Origin: UBA1422 sp963676385
GTDB lineage: Bacteria > Bacillota > Clostridia > Peptostreptococcales > Anaerovoracaceae
NCBI GenBank assembly: GCA_963676385.2
Contig: CAXXMM010000014.1
Location: 558,001 to 622,000 of the forward strand
Length of the DNA stretch: 64,000 nt
Direction of reading: 5' to 3'
Position 1 is the first letter of the stretch. The number at the start of each line of letters is the position of its first letter. Shown one piece after another: positions 35,172-43,154 of this stretch. The position numbers and the translations under genes are program-made. Below the pieces are notes generated by a model, which saw only the letters and a program-made list of their open reading frames with translations, was not told the origin of the DNA and did not search any database.

Positions 35172-36293
35172 ATGACTGGTTCACGAATTACCATACAACT
35201 GGACGTAGATATTGAGTTTGTCTATAGCACAACCTTGGAGTTGGTCTCTAGTTTGCACGTACTATCGGACCCTTCCCATCATACCAACTGTATCGATTGG
35301 CATGAGAAAGTACTGAACACCATTTCATCCCCCTTACTTCATCGGATACAAGATTTTGGGAATCGATATGTCCAGTGGTCATATGTAATGGACATTATTG
35401 ACTATCTGGTGGTTGCCCCAAACCTTTATGAAAAACCAACCGATGATTTTCCCACAATCATAAGCAAATTAAAAACAATGCCCCAAAACAAATTTGCATA
35501 TATATTTTTGGGGGAAACTCTTTTAGGTTGCCATGAATTGTCAGATGACATTTTGACCAATGCGGATGTTTACAGCAACTATGCCCCAACTGAGTTAGGG
35601 AAATACATTAAATGGAAAGACGCAAAAGGCTTTATGCGAAATATTGAATCTGTCAGAGATGACATGATAGATATTATGGTGCAATACTATAATGAATTTT
35701 TTTGTCACCATTGGATGCAGACTTCGTCCTTCTATCGAAACGCATCCATCAACGAAAAAAGGGTGTTCGACAGCACAGTTCCATCCAACTACATCCTTTC
35801 CCTTCATGATGATTTATTTTATGAAAACAATTCCCTGATTATGAAAAAGAAAACTCGATTTGAGGTAAAGGCTGAAGAAATCCACAAGATCAAAATCATA
35901 TTTTCCACCTATACCTTCCCCCATTTGATGATCAATATTTATGGGAACACTTTAAGCCTATATCAGAATCTTTTAGTTCCCAATATGTCCACAGCATTTG
36001 ATGCCATTGCCAATTCAGCAAAGGTTTTTGGTGACTCCACTCGATTGGCGATTATTAAACTTTTGTTAAAATCTGAAGTAACCACAAAAACACTGGCGAA
36101 ATTGCTTAATCTTTCGCCAGCCTCTGTTTCTCAACATTTGAAAGTGTTACGAGATGCCGGGATATTATCTTTTTACAGAAATAAAAACAATGTGATCTAT
36201 ACAGTAAATCGGAGTGGTGTTGTAGACACCATGGATGCCATGATAAAATTTCTTGAACTAAACGAAGATTTTGTCAAGAAATCAAGCAAATGA
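35172..36293 (+). CDS. ArsR-type winged-helix regulator with large N-terminal domain
   Basis: A 373-residue protein. The ATG at 35172 follows GAGGTG; an in-frame upstream extension covers promoter sequence and is unlikely to be coding. Residues 1-270 form a domain with no family that I can name (it has VVAPNLYEKPTDDFPTIIS and a Trp-rich HHWMQTSSFYR region). The C-terminal 80 residues are an ArsR-like helix-turn-helix: ANSAKVFGDSTRLAIIKLL, then TTKTLAKLLNLSPASVSQHL and the wing FYRNKNNVIY. Divergent orientation next to mtbB and a repeat between the promoters make it the likely regulator of the methylamine operon. The N-terminal domain may bind an amine or another effector. Confidence 0.82.
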   Translation: MTGSRITIQLDVDIEFVYSTTLELVSSLHVLSDPSHHTNCIDWHEKVLNTISSPLLHRIQDFGNRYVQWSYVMDIIDYLVVAPNLYEKPTDDFPTIISKLKTMPQNKFAYIFLGETLLGCHELSDDILTNADVYSNYAPTELGKYIKWKDAKGFMRNIESVRDDMIDIMVQYYNEFFCHHWMQTSSFYRNASINEKRVFDSTVPSNYILSLHDDLFYENNSLIMKKKTRFEVKAEEIHKIKIIFSTYTFPHLMINIYGNTLSLYQNLLVPNMSTAFDAIANSAKVFGDSTRLAIIKLLLKSEVTTKTLAKLLNLSPASVSQHLKVLRDAGILSFYRNKNNVIYTVNRSGVVDTMDAMIKFLELNEDFVKKSSK

Positions 36294-36295
36294 AC

Positions 36296-36790
36296 CTATA
36301 ATTTCCACCAAAGAGTTTCCCCCTCTTTAAAGATTTTAAAGCCGCATCGCTTCAATATCATCTGTGTTGGCATTTTATCCGTCTCTGTCTCGGCAATTAC
36401 ACCGTACACATTGTTTTGCTTCAATGCCCAACTGCACATTGCGTCAACCGCCTCTGTCATATACCCTTGATGTTGGTATTTTCCCCCTAATCCATACCCG
36501 ATTTCCACTTCATGTTTGTCATTGGGAACATCTTTAAAATCCGCTGCGCCTACAACTATCCGATCCTTTTTGCAAACCAAAAACCAAAACGTATGCCACA
36601 TGTAGTTTTCAGGGTCTTGCGTCGCTTTTATCCACTGCATCTTGACAATCTCCAGAAAATCTCCCTCCAGAGGCGTGGCATCATAAGTTACATTGAGTTC
36701 CTCTTCCAATCCAACAATATCCTCAATCCACAACTGTAGTTGATGGGGATTAAGTGCCACAAGTTCTAATCGTTGAGTCTTAATTTTCAT
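36296..36790 (-). CDS. GNAT-family N-acetyltransferase (RimJ/RimL-like)
   Basis: A 164-residue acetyltransferase; the ATG at 36790 is preferred (GAGGAG 10 bases before it) over an upstream in-frame start that adds a hydrophobic stretch. It starts MKIKTQRLELVALNPHQLQ, typical of the RimJ/RimL group, and has the acetyl-CoA loop YGLGGKYQHQGYMTEAV, then NNVYGVIAETETDKMPTQM and LKRCGFKIFKEGETLWW. The substrate is unknown. It converges on the ArsR-type gene with a gap of two bases. The stop is TAG. Confidence 0.85.
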   Translation of the reverse strand: MKIKTQRLELVALNPHQLQLWIEDIVGLEEELNVTYDATPLEGDFLEIVKMQWIKATQDPENYMWHTFWFLVCKKDRIVVGAADFKDVPNDKHEVEIGYGLGGKYQHQGYMTEAVDAMCSWALKQNNVYGVIAETETDKMPTQMILKRCGFKIFKEGETLWWKL

Positions 36791-37027
36791 TCTTTGGATA
36801 CTCCTCATCTCGTCTTTAATTTTTCTTTGCAAACGCCATGAAATCTTCCATGTTATGGCCATGGCTGCCATTGGGCTGAATACCAATATTGTTAAGCTTA
36901 TCAAAAACGGATGGAGACCCATTCTCCTAGGCTTTGGCTGTTGGGCAATTTTGTCTGTTACTTCTCTGATTGTCCAGTATGAAATTTTGAAGAATCACTG
37001 ATTAACCAAGTCGCTGATTATTTCATC

Positions 37028-38542
37028 CTATAATTTAATGGGGAGGCTAATCTTTTGGATTGACCCGTCTTTTCTGTACAATAAAGCCCTCGCATCGGAT
37101 ACATCAGTAGTACAATAGTTCGTTGACAAATCTTTTATGTTGTCACTGGTAAAATAATTGTAAATTTTGGCGTATGCGTTGATTTCGGCAGTGGAAGTCC
37201 CCTGTCCCGGCTTAAACAACATCCCCCACTTATATTTGCTGATGGTATTGTTTTTGATGCTGCAATTGTACACTCCATATCCCAGTACTCCACAGCGATT
37301 GTCACGAATCGCAGTGCTGCTACCCACAATATTATTATTTGATATCACTGCATATTTCCAGTTCATCATTCCAATTGCATAAGAAGTCATATTGGTCATT
37401 TGGCAATTGGTCACAGTAACATAATTGTGGGTGTGGCTGCCACTATAATTATGAGTCCCAACGGCTCTTCCCATGGATGAAAACTTGCAACGATTAATGG
37501 TCACTTTATAGTTGGCCGTGCAATCGTATTTACTCCATATTGCAGTAAATCCACCCGTCACTTTGTCTGGGGTATCTAAATTGATGGCCTCTCTCACATT
37601 GGTTCCTGTCATCCCGGAGAAGCTACAATCTTCAATTTTTGCATATTTGGTGGCATCCATCTCGATAAAATGCCCACGATCAACGTTTTTAAAGCGTATT
37701 CCTGTGATGGTTATATTTTGGTTGTGACCCGTTTGAATACAATTTGAACTGTCTTGATATTTCATATCAATGGTAACCGTACCGTTCCCTTGGAATGTAA
37801 TGTTTTTTTCTCCATCATATTTTCCAAACACCCCAGCAACATGCCCTTTGCTTGGTCGAATCAACTGAAACAAGGAATTAGACGGTTCCAACGAGCATCC
37901 GGTGCTGGTTCCCTTGTTAATTGTAACACCATCTTCAAAAACAAAGGTTACATTGGAGGGCACAAAAATGGTATTGGTGACGGTGTATGTTCCCGGAGAA
38001 AATATCAATGTACCACCGCCGCACTTTTCAAACCATTCCATATAAGAGCGAATCATATAATACGGTCTTGTTTTACTGTTATAATACCTATAACGCAACA
38101 TATTCTTGTTGGTTGGCAAGGATGCCGGATTAATTCTATATGTTTTGGGATAATAAGTAGTGACAGAAAGGATGTTGGATTTTTCACCAACCCCTGTTCC
38201 TGTGGTGGTTTTGGCGGCCTTCACCATAAACTGATATGTAGTTTTCTTTGTCAGCCCCGTAACTTTATATTTTACAGAATCATGACCTTTTACAACGGTT
38301 ATGCGTTTAAATTGCTTTTCAGCATTACTATATTTGTAAACAACATAACTGTTGGCTCCTTTGACTTCACTCCATTTCAGTGTGACCGAATTATACGTTT
38401 TGGTATAGCAACTCAAATGAGGTGCGGACAAAGTGGCAGCACTAACAGGGGTTGCGTTTGCTCCTACGCAAACCCATGCCCCTACCATAACAATCAGTGC
38501 TATTCCAATATTTATAATGTTTTTCATCCTTGATTTTTTCAT
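37028..38542 (-). CDS. Secreted FnIII plus parallel beta-helix protein under c-di-GMP control
   Basis: A 504-residue protein. Residues 1-36 form a Sec signal peptide ending in a VSA-type site. Residues 40-130 are a fibronectin type III domain (YNSVTLKWSEVKGANSYVVY and YQFMVKAAK). From about 150 on the chain is a right-handed beta-helix with pectate-lyase-like turns: GGTLIFSPGTYTVTNTIFV, NITFQGNGTVTI, NITITGIRFKNV and later NYVTVTNCQMTN. It is probably an extracellular polysaccharide-binding or -cleaving protein. The catalytic residues of pectate lyases are not identified. Expression should respond to c-di-GMP through the riboswitch and terminator upstream. AAGGA precedes the start. Confidence 0.85.
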   Translation of the reverse strand: MKKSRMKNIINIGIALIVMVGAWVCVGANATPVSAATLSAPHLSCYTKTYNSVTLKWSEVKGANSYVVYKYSNAEKQFKRITVVKGHDSVKYKVTGLTKKTTYQFMVKAAKTTTGTGVGEKSNILSVTTYYPKTYRINPASLPTNKNMLRYRYYNSKTRPYYMIRSYMEWFEKCGGGTLIFSPGTYTVTNTIFVPSNVTFVFEDGVTINKGTSTGCSLEPSNSLFQLIRPSKGHVAGVFGKYDGEKNITFQGNGTVTIDMKYQDSSNCIQTGHNQNITITGIRFKNVDRGHFIEMDATKYAKIEDCSFSGMTGTNVREAINLDTPDKVTGGFTAIWSKYDCTANYKVTINRCKFSSMGRAVGTHNYSGSHTHNYVTVTNCQMTNMTSYAIGMMNWKYAVISNNNIVGSSTAIRDNRCGVLGYGVYNCSIKNNTISKYKWGMLFKPGQGTSTAEINAYAKIYNYFTSDNIKDLSTNYCTTDVSDARALLYRKDGSIQKISLPIKL

Positions 38543-38557
38543 TCTTTCATCCTTAAC

Positions 38558-38586
38558 AAAAAACCACCCAGTGTATCACTGAATGG
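38558..38586 (-). terminator. Terminator hairpin between riboswitch and coding region
   Basis: On the minus strand CCATTCAGTG and CACTGGGTGG pair over 10 bp (two G-T pairs) with a 3-base loop, followed by TTTTTTG. It lies between the c-di-GMP aptamer and the start codon, so it is the probable expression platform. Confidence 0.8.
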
Positions 38587-38621
38587 CCACAGTTCTGCGA
38601 TATTAATTCATACACATAAAT

Positions 38622-38712
38622 AATGCGGCAACCGGCTAGCTTATCTAACGACTTAGCCCCTTGGCTTTGCGCCACAGCTTTTCAACTGCTTTGCCATTAC
38701 TGAATACTTGTA
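38622..38712 (-). promoter_or_regulatory. Cyclic di-GMP-I (GEMM) riboswitch
   Basis: On the minus strand the pieces of the GEMM consensus occur in order: AATGGCAAAGCAGTTGAAAA with its GNRA-like loop, GGCGCAAAGCCAAGGGGCTAA, then AGCTAGCCGGTTGCCG. GCAAA, GCGCAAAGCC and TAGCCGGTTGCC match the class closely. Aligning to the Vibrio Vc2 RNA by eye puts a G at the ligand-contact position 20, as in c-di-GMP rather than cGAMP-type members (inference). Confidence 0.88.
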
Positions 38713-38830
38713 TGGGTGAAGAATACTCTAATTTATATGAAAAGTCAACTATTTAAGAAAACAAAATGGAAAATATTTCAAATTATTTTTTAGGATCATT
38801 TGTTATGTTTCTCCCTCATTCTATCTTCTT

Positions 38831-39408
38831 TCATACTTTCAGCAATCCTCGGAAACCCCTTACTCCATAATAAGATTCTGCACCATTGTGATAGATAAAG
38901 ACTGTTTTATATCGGTAATCTCCAAAAATTGCCCCACCCAGCGTTCGAATTTCCTTCTGCGTTTTTAGCCAACTGGATGTTTTTGTGTCAAAGTCCCCAA
39001 AGGTTTGAAGTTTTCGGTATTCTTCTTCTCCAGGATTTCTATTTCCATCTCTCCCGCCATTTCCATGGCGCTGCTCACCGGTTTATGCTCTTTTCTTGAT
39101 GCTAAGGCTTCTCCATCGTAGCACAAGTTTCTCCGCCCAATGGGGCTTTCCTTGGAACAGTCCACAAAGATAACCTCTTTGGTCACTTGGTTGAATCCCA
39201 CCACATCAGGTTCTCCCCCGGTTTTCTCCATTTCATAAAGAGACCAAAGCTTCCTTGGGTATTGATCCAATTTCTCGGAAACCACCTCCCAAGTTAGGCT
39301 CTGATGACGATTCATGTTTTTCTCAAAGCGATCTTGTAATAGAGTTTTAAATTTTACTCCCTGTTCCGACGTTAATTTTTTATCGGTGTTTTGCATATCC
39401 AATTGCAT
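38831..39408 (-). pseudogene. DUF4256 protein, single-base frameshift
   Basis: The first frame gives 147 residues with the DUF4256 pieces MNRHQSLTWEVVSEKL, YEMEKTGGEPDVVGF and CSKESPIGRRNLCYDGEAL, then goes off at about residue 126. The remaining family tail (EEEYRKLQ, FDTKTSSWLKT, GGAIFGDYRYKTVF, HNGAESYYGVRGFRGLLKV) is in another frame down to TGA at 38831. One missing G near 39030 (CTGGAG for CTGGGAG) explains the break and restores 192 residues. Function unknown. It is three codons from, and probably co-transcribed with, the DUF7000-like gene upstream. Confidence 0.8.
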
Positions 39409-39894
39409 TTATATCCTACCCTTCAGTGTGGACAAGAACTTTTCCACTCCTTTTTCAATTAACGAAACCAACGCCTCCTGATTTTCAAAATCAGGGTGGG
39501 CGGTTAATGTTGATTCTATAATTGCGTCCGGATTCTTCTCGTCATGAAAAATTCCATTCTCTTTCATTAGATTTCCCTCTATGCCAGCTGCAATCTTTTT
39601 TGCAATCTCACGATTCCGCGCCGAAAGCCACACTTCAAAAGTGCCGGCTTCATGTAAATAGACAATGGCGATTTTCAATCCTTTCTCCCTGAGTGATTTG
39701 GTGTTCAAGGAGAAATAAGTCATGTCCATATACCCTTGATATATGCCGCTAACGTCATAATCCGAGTATTTTTTTATCAAATGTCCTCTCAATTTACCGA
39801 AAAAATCCATAATCCCTTTATAGGCAATCTGGATTTCCCCTTGTTTCAGATAGTTGGTGTACACACCAATGGATTGATTCAGCGTTTTCATCAT
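39409..39894 (-). CDS. Small conserved protein, possibly DUF7000
   Basis: A 161-residue protein. It starts MKTLNQSIGVYTNYLKQGE (ATG 39894 or 39891, GGAGG just upstream), and contains YKGIMDFFGKLRGHLIKKY, MDMTYFSLNTKSLREKGLK and FEVWLSARNREIAKKI. I recall this pattern as the DUF7000 family but cannot verify it. No function can be proposed. Cytoplasmic. Its stop overlaps no gene but is directly before the DUF4256 start (39408). Confidence 0.65.
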   Translation of the reverse strand: MMKTLNQSIGVYTNYLKQGEIQIAYKGIMDFFGKLRGHLIKKYSDYDVSGIYQGYMDMTYFSLNTKSLREKGLKIAIVYLHEAGTFEVWLSARNREIAKKIAAGIEGNLMKENGIFHDEKNPDAIIESTLTAHPDFENQEALVSLIEKGVEKFLSTLKGRI

Positions 39895-39998
39895 GATTTC
39901 CTCCGTATATGTTTGAACTATACGACGAAACCGGACTTCACGTCAACAATATTTTTTATGTTGCTGGTTTCTGAAAGATATTTTTACTATTTTTACTA

Positions 39999-41645
39999 TT
40001 ATCCTATCCCTTCTACTTTGCCTTCCAATTTATTTCCGATTATGCAAAACAATAATCCAACAATAATCGAACAAATTCCCACGATGGATATAATTTGCAG
40101 CATCACTTCAAAGTTACTGAATAAACCAGATGTATATTTTTTTAGGTAATAACCCTGACCCCAGGATCCTTCGTACCACTCAAGGAAAAATCTTGATAAA
40201 GTAGTAAAAACGCCAATGCAGATATAAAACCCACCAATTCTCTTCAAATCACCAAACCCCAAACCTGTTTTAGGATTGATAGGATATAGCTGTGGCTCTT
40301 TATTGGTCAATCCTTTGAACCTCCGTTTTGAAAGTATATATAGAATCGGGATTACAAGAATCCATAATAGCCCACCAAGATAAAAGTCGGTCCCGTTGAC
40401 AAGTGTTGCAAAAAAACAAACCAGAAGAACAATCACGCATATGATTGTATGACCTGTCCGTCCTCCAGGCGTTTTAAATGGGACTTCCTCTGGCGGAATT
40501 CGCCGCTTAAGAATCAATGCTGACACAACAGTAAGTGCACAGACAGTTACCATAAAAAACACATCGACTACTACAAGAAATGTAAAGTGAAACGGTATTA
40601 GCAAAATCGTTACCACTGCGACGATACTCAATGCCACATAAGGGGTTGCCTTTTTTCTGGTAAGTTTGGCGAGAAACTGGGGACCAAATTGTTCATCCGA
40701 CAGGACTAAGATGCAACGAGAGCCTGTCGCAATCGTCACGTTGAAAATGGAGCACTGACCTATAATGGCGATGACCATGAAGGCGATACCAAAGACCGGG
40801 CCAAGATTTTCCGTAAGAACGGTGGCATATCCGACGCCACCCGCTTCTGTTGTCCAGTTTTCCCATTGCCCGACAGATGCGAGGCCGCCTATGGTAGGCA
40901 TGACATACGTTAACGCAATCAATGGAACAACAATCATCAATGCCCTTGGAATTACCTTGTGTGCATTTTTTATTTCACCCGCCAGCACAGAGAGCTCATC
41001 GAAACCTGAATACATCCAGATCCCTATGGCAAGACCGGCTCCTACATGCTGAAACATCGTATCATATTGATCAGAAATGAACGGAACCATCGGACTGGAA
41101 TTCCAGTTCATGAATCCGACCGCAGCCACGACGGCAAAGGTTAAAATAATCAAGATTGACAGTATCGTACACACAACGCTGACTTCCTTCAAGCCGATAA
41201 CATTAATCGTAAAAAAGATCAAGACCATGAGCACTTTAAGAATGTATGATTCTACTGGGGAAAGGCCTACAATATGATCCAGATAGTTGACTGCCAGCAC
41301 GACATAGACAGTGTTGCAGACAAGTCCCCAGATTACGTTGCTGAACACCATCACCGCAAACCAAAATTCTCCCAGCGCCTCCTTTACCCACATAAGGGAG
41401 CCGCCCTCGACAGGTCGCGCCGAACCCAGTTCGGCACAGATAAAACTATATGGGAATGCCCAGATAAAGGGTAATACCAACAACATGATGATGGTTAATC
41501 CAGGACCGCATTCCGGAATCATCTCTTCAATTCCGTAAGCACCTGCACACACAATGGAGTAAAACATGCAGACTACCGATAGGACCCCCACGTTAGATTT
41601 TATGATATCCTTTACGCCGGTGCGCTTTTTTAGAGTGTTTTCCAT
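39999..41645 (-). CDS. APC-family amino acid permease with C-terminal extension
   Basis: A 548-residue transporter with about twelve core membrane helices. The first helix ends in GAYGIEEMIPECGPG, the substrate-helix pattern of APC transporters, followed by ARPVEGGSLMWVKEALGEFW. After the core there is an extra segment (NPKTGLGFGDLKRIGGFY, then EWYEGSWGQGYYLKKY) with two more helices. The permease at 60719 has the same extension, so they are paralogues. The next upstream gene is a saccharopine-dehydrogenase-like reductase, 15 bases away, so the cargo may be a basic or modified amino acid (inference). Confidence 0.85.
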   Translation of the reverse strand: MENTLKKRTGVKDIIKSNVGVLSVVCMFYSIVCAGAYGIEEMIPECGPGLTIIMLLVLPFIWAFPYSFICAELGSARPVEGGSLMWVKEALGEFWFAVMVFSNVIWGLVCNTVYVVLAVNYLDHIVGLSPVESYILKVLMVLIFFTINVIGLKEVSVVCTILSILIILTFAVVAAVGFMNWNSSPMVPFISDQYDTMFQHVGAGLAIGIWMYSGFDELSVLAGEIKNAHKVIPRALMIVVPLIALTYVMPTIGGLASVGQWENWTTEAGGVGYATVLTENLGPVFGIAFMVIAIIGQCSIFNVTIATGSRCILVLSDEQFGPQFLAKLTRKKATPYVALSIVAVVTILLIPFHFTFLVVVDVFFMVTVCALTVVSALILKRRIPPEEVPFKTPGGRTGHTIICVIVLLVCFFATLVNGTDFYLGGLLWILVIPILYILSKRRFKGLTNKEPQLYPINPKTGLGFGDLKRIGGFYICIGVFTTLSRFFLEWYEGSWGQGYYLKKYTSGLFSNFEVMLQIISIVGICSIIVGLLFCIIGNKLEGKVEGIG

Positions 41646-41660
41646 ATGTCATCCCTTACC

Positions 41661-42884
41661 CTATCCTTCAAATACTTTTGTCTGTAAGCAAATATCTAGT
41701 TTTGAAGCACACTGAAAGTAATAGTCTATTTCATTATAAGTAAGCATATCCGAAGAAATAAGACCTATCTGTTCATACCTATCCTCCACAAACATTTTTG
41801 TGAACAAGGCGCCACCCTGACCGGTTAAATACATTTCAGCAGTGATTCCTGCTTTTTCATAAGATTCGACCAATCCTGGCGCAAACACGTGGGTTTCTAC
41901 TTTTACTTTTTTTCCGTTTTTTTCTCCATACGCCTCTACAACCATGCAACCCGAATCCGAGACAAGCCCCTCTTCAATTATTTCTTTGATTTCTTCTTTA
42001 TATTTTGGTGCCGCAGGAATGTGGTTCAAAACCAAGTTGAAGGGTATTACCTGCTGACCATCGACTTTTTCTGGCTTTTGAGAAAGTAATCCGGCACGGA
42101 ATAAAGGTTCAGAGAAAGAAACCCCCGCTCCTGCATATTTAAAATATATATTTTTTGCTCCCTTGAAATATTTGTCCGCATTCAATCCCATTTGAACAGG
42201 TTCATCATGTTCGTGTTCCACAAATTTAATTTCCTGATCCATGTAATCATATTTTCTATATTCCGGTCTGCTGAATGGTTTTGTATTGATAAGTTTCCCG
42301 TTTTCATAAGCATAGGGTTCTCCGGCCATATCTGTCAATGCAGTAATCGGTGACCACCAGAAGGGTTGGAAACGGTTAGCTTCAACTCCTTCCCAAACAA
42401 AATTGTATATAGAATCACAAGAATCCAATTCCTTAACAGCCATTCTTGCTGCGCAGCATATCAATCCCGGGGCCGAACCGGTTCCAAAAATTGCCAGCTT
42501 TCCTATTTTTTCAAAACGAGGTCCGTATTCATTATACATGATTTTGATCCCCTCTACCCAGTCATTATGAAATCCAAAAGGTGCTGCAAAGTCCTGATAA
42601 TTTGTTTTCACGGAAAGAGCGGCATTTATTACATTCTGCCCAAACTGTAGTGGTAGGGCATTAACGATAAGGTCAACCCCACGCGCTATTTTTTCGATAT
42701 TTTCTTGCTTGGATGCATCAATTTGCATTCCTTTTCCCTTTTTTAGGATTTTTACAAGCTCATCTATTGCTTTTTTATCATAGTCTGCACAGATGATCTC
42801 CCCAACATTGGGTTCTTCATCCATGCGCTGTGCTACTGTTGAACCTTGGGCTCCAGCACCTAAAACCAGTATTTTTTTACTCAA
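41661..42884 (-). CDS. Saccharopine dehydrogenase-family NAD(P) oxidoreductase
   Basis: A 407-residue enzyme with N-terminal Rossmann motif GAGAQGSTVAQRM and ICADYDKKAI, a catalytic insert, and the long saccharopine-dehydrogenase C-terminal domain. The family includes saccharopine, lysine 6-, carboxynorspermidine and homospermidine enzymes; the sequence alone does not choose between them. The best start is a TTG at 42884 with GAGGTG eight bases upstream. It is co-transcribed with the APC permease and divergent from an AraC regulator, so it likely acts in amino acid breakdown induced by that regulator. Confidence 0.82.
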   Translation of the reverse strand: MSKKILVLGAGAQGSTVAQRMDEEPNVGEIICADYDKKAIDELVKILKKGKGMQIDASKQENIEKIARGVDLIVNALPLQFGQNVINAALSVKTNYQDFAAPFGFHNDWVEGIKIMYNEYGPRFEKIGKLAIFGTGSAPGLICCAARMAVKELDSCDSIYNFVWEGVEANRFQPFWWSPITALTDMAGEPYAYENGKLINTKPFSRPEYRKYDYMDQEIKFVEHEHDEPVQMGLNADKYFKGAKNIYFKYAGAGVSFSEPLFRAGLLSQKPEKVDGQQVIPFNLVLNHIPAAPKYKEEIKEIIEEGLVSDSGCMVVEAYGEKNGKKVKVETHVFAPGLVESYEKAGITAEMYLTGQGGALFTKMFVEDRYEQIGLISSDMLTYNEIDYYFQCASKLDICLQTKVFEG

Positions 42885-43154
42885 AACAATTCACCTCTTA
42901 CTACAGATATAACCACTACAATACTTGTTTTGACTCCCTCCATATATCGGGTAATGTCAAACTACTATCATTTATTGTAGCCTCCATGGGAAAAACAAAA
43001 ATAGCAGAATTGCCATAAAAATTACCGTATTTTGCGGAAGGTTGACTTGGTGATTTGGGCGTAGCAATATCAATCATTTTTTTTTAGCAAGATTTATCTG
43101 CTTTTTCTTTTGAATCTTTGTGGTATTATTTCATATAAGGAGGTGCATCATATT

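Noticed and set aside
41645..42884. TAG stop of the saccharopine-dehydrogenase-like gene in frame with the permease gene
   Set aside because: A TGA follows three codons later, so readthrough cannot reach the permease.
42916..42980. Pairs CTACAATA/TATTGTAG and TTTGAC/GTCAAA between the saccharopine-dehydrogenase-like and AraC genes
   Set aside because: The two pairs do not share one centre (offset of three bases), so a single dyad operator is not convincing.
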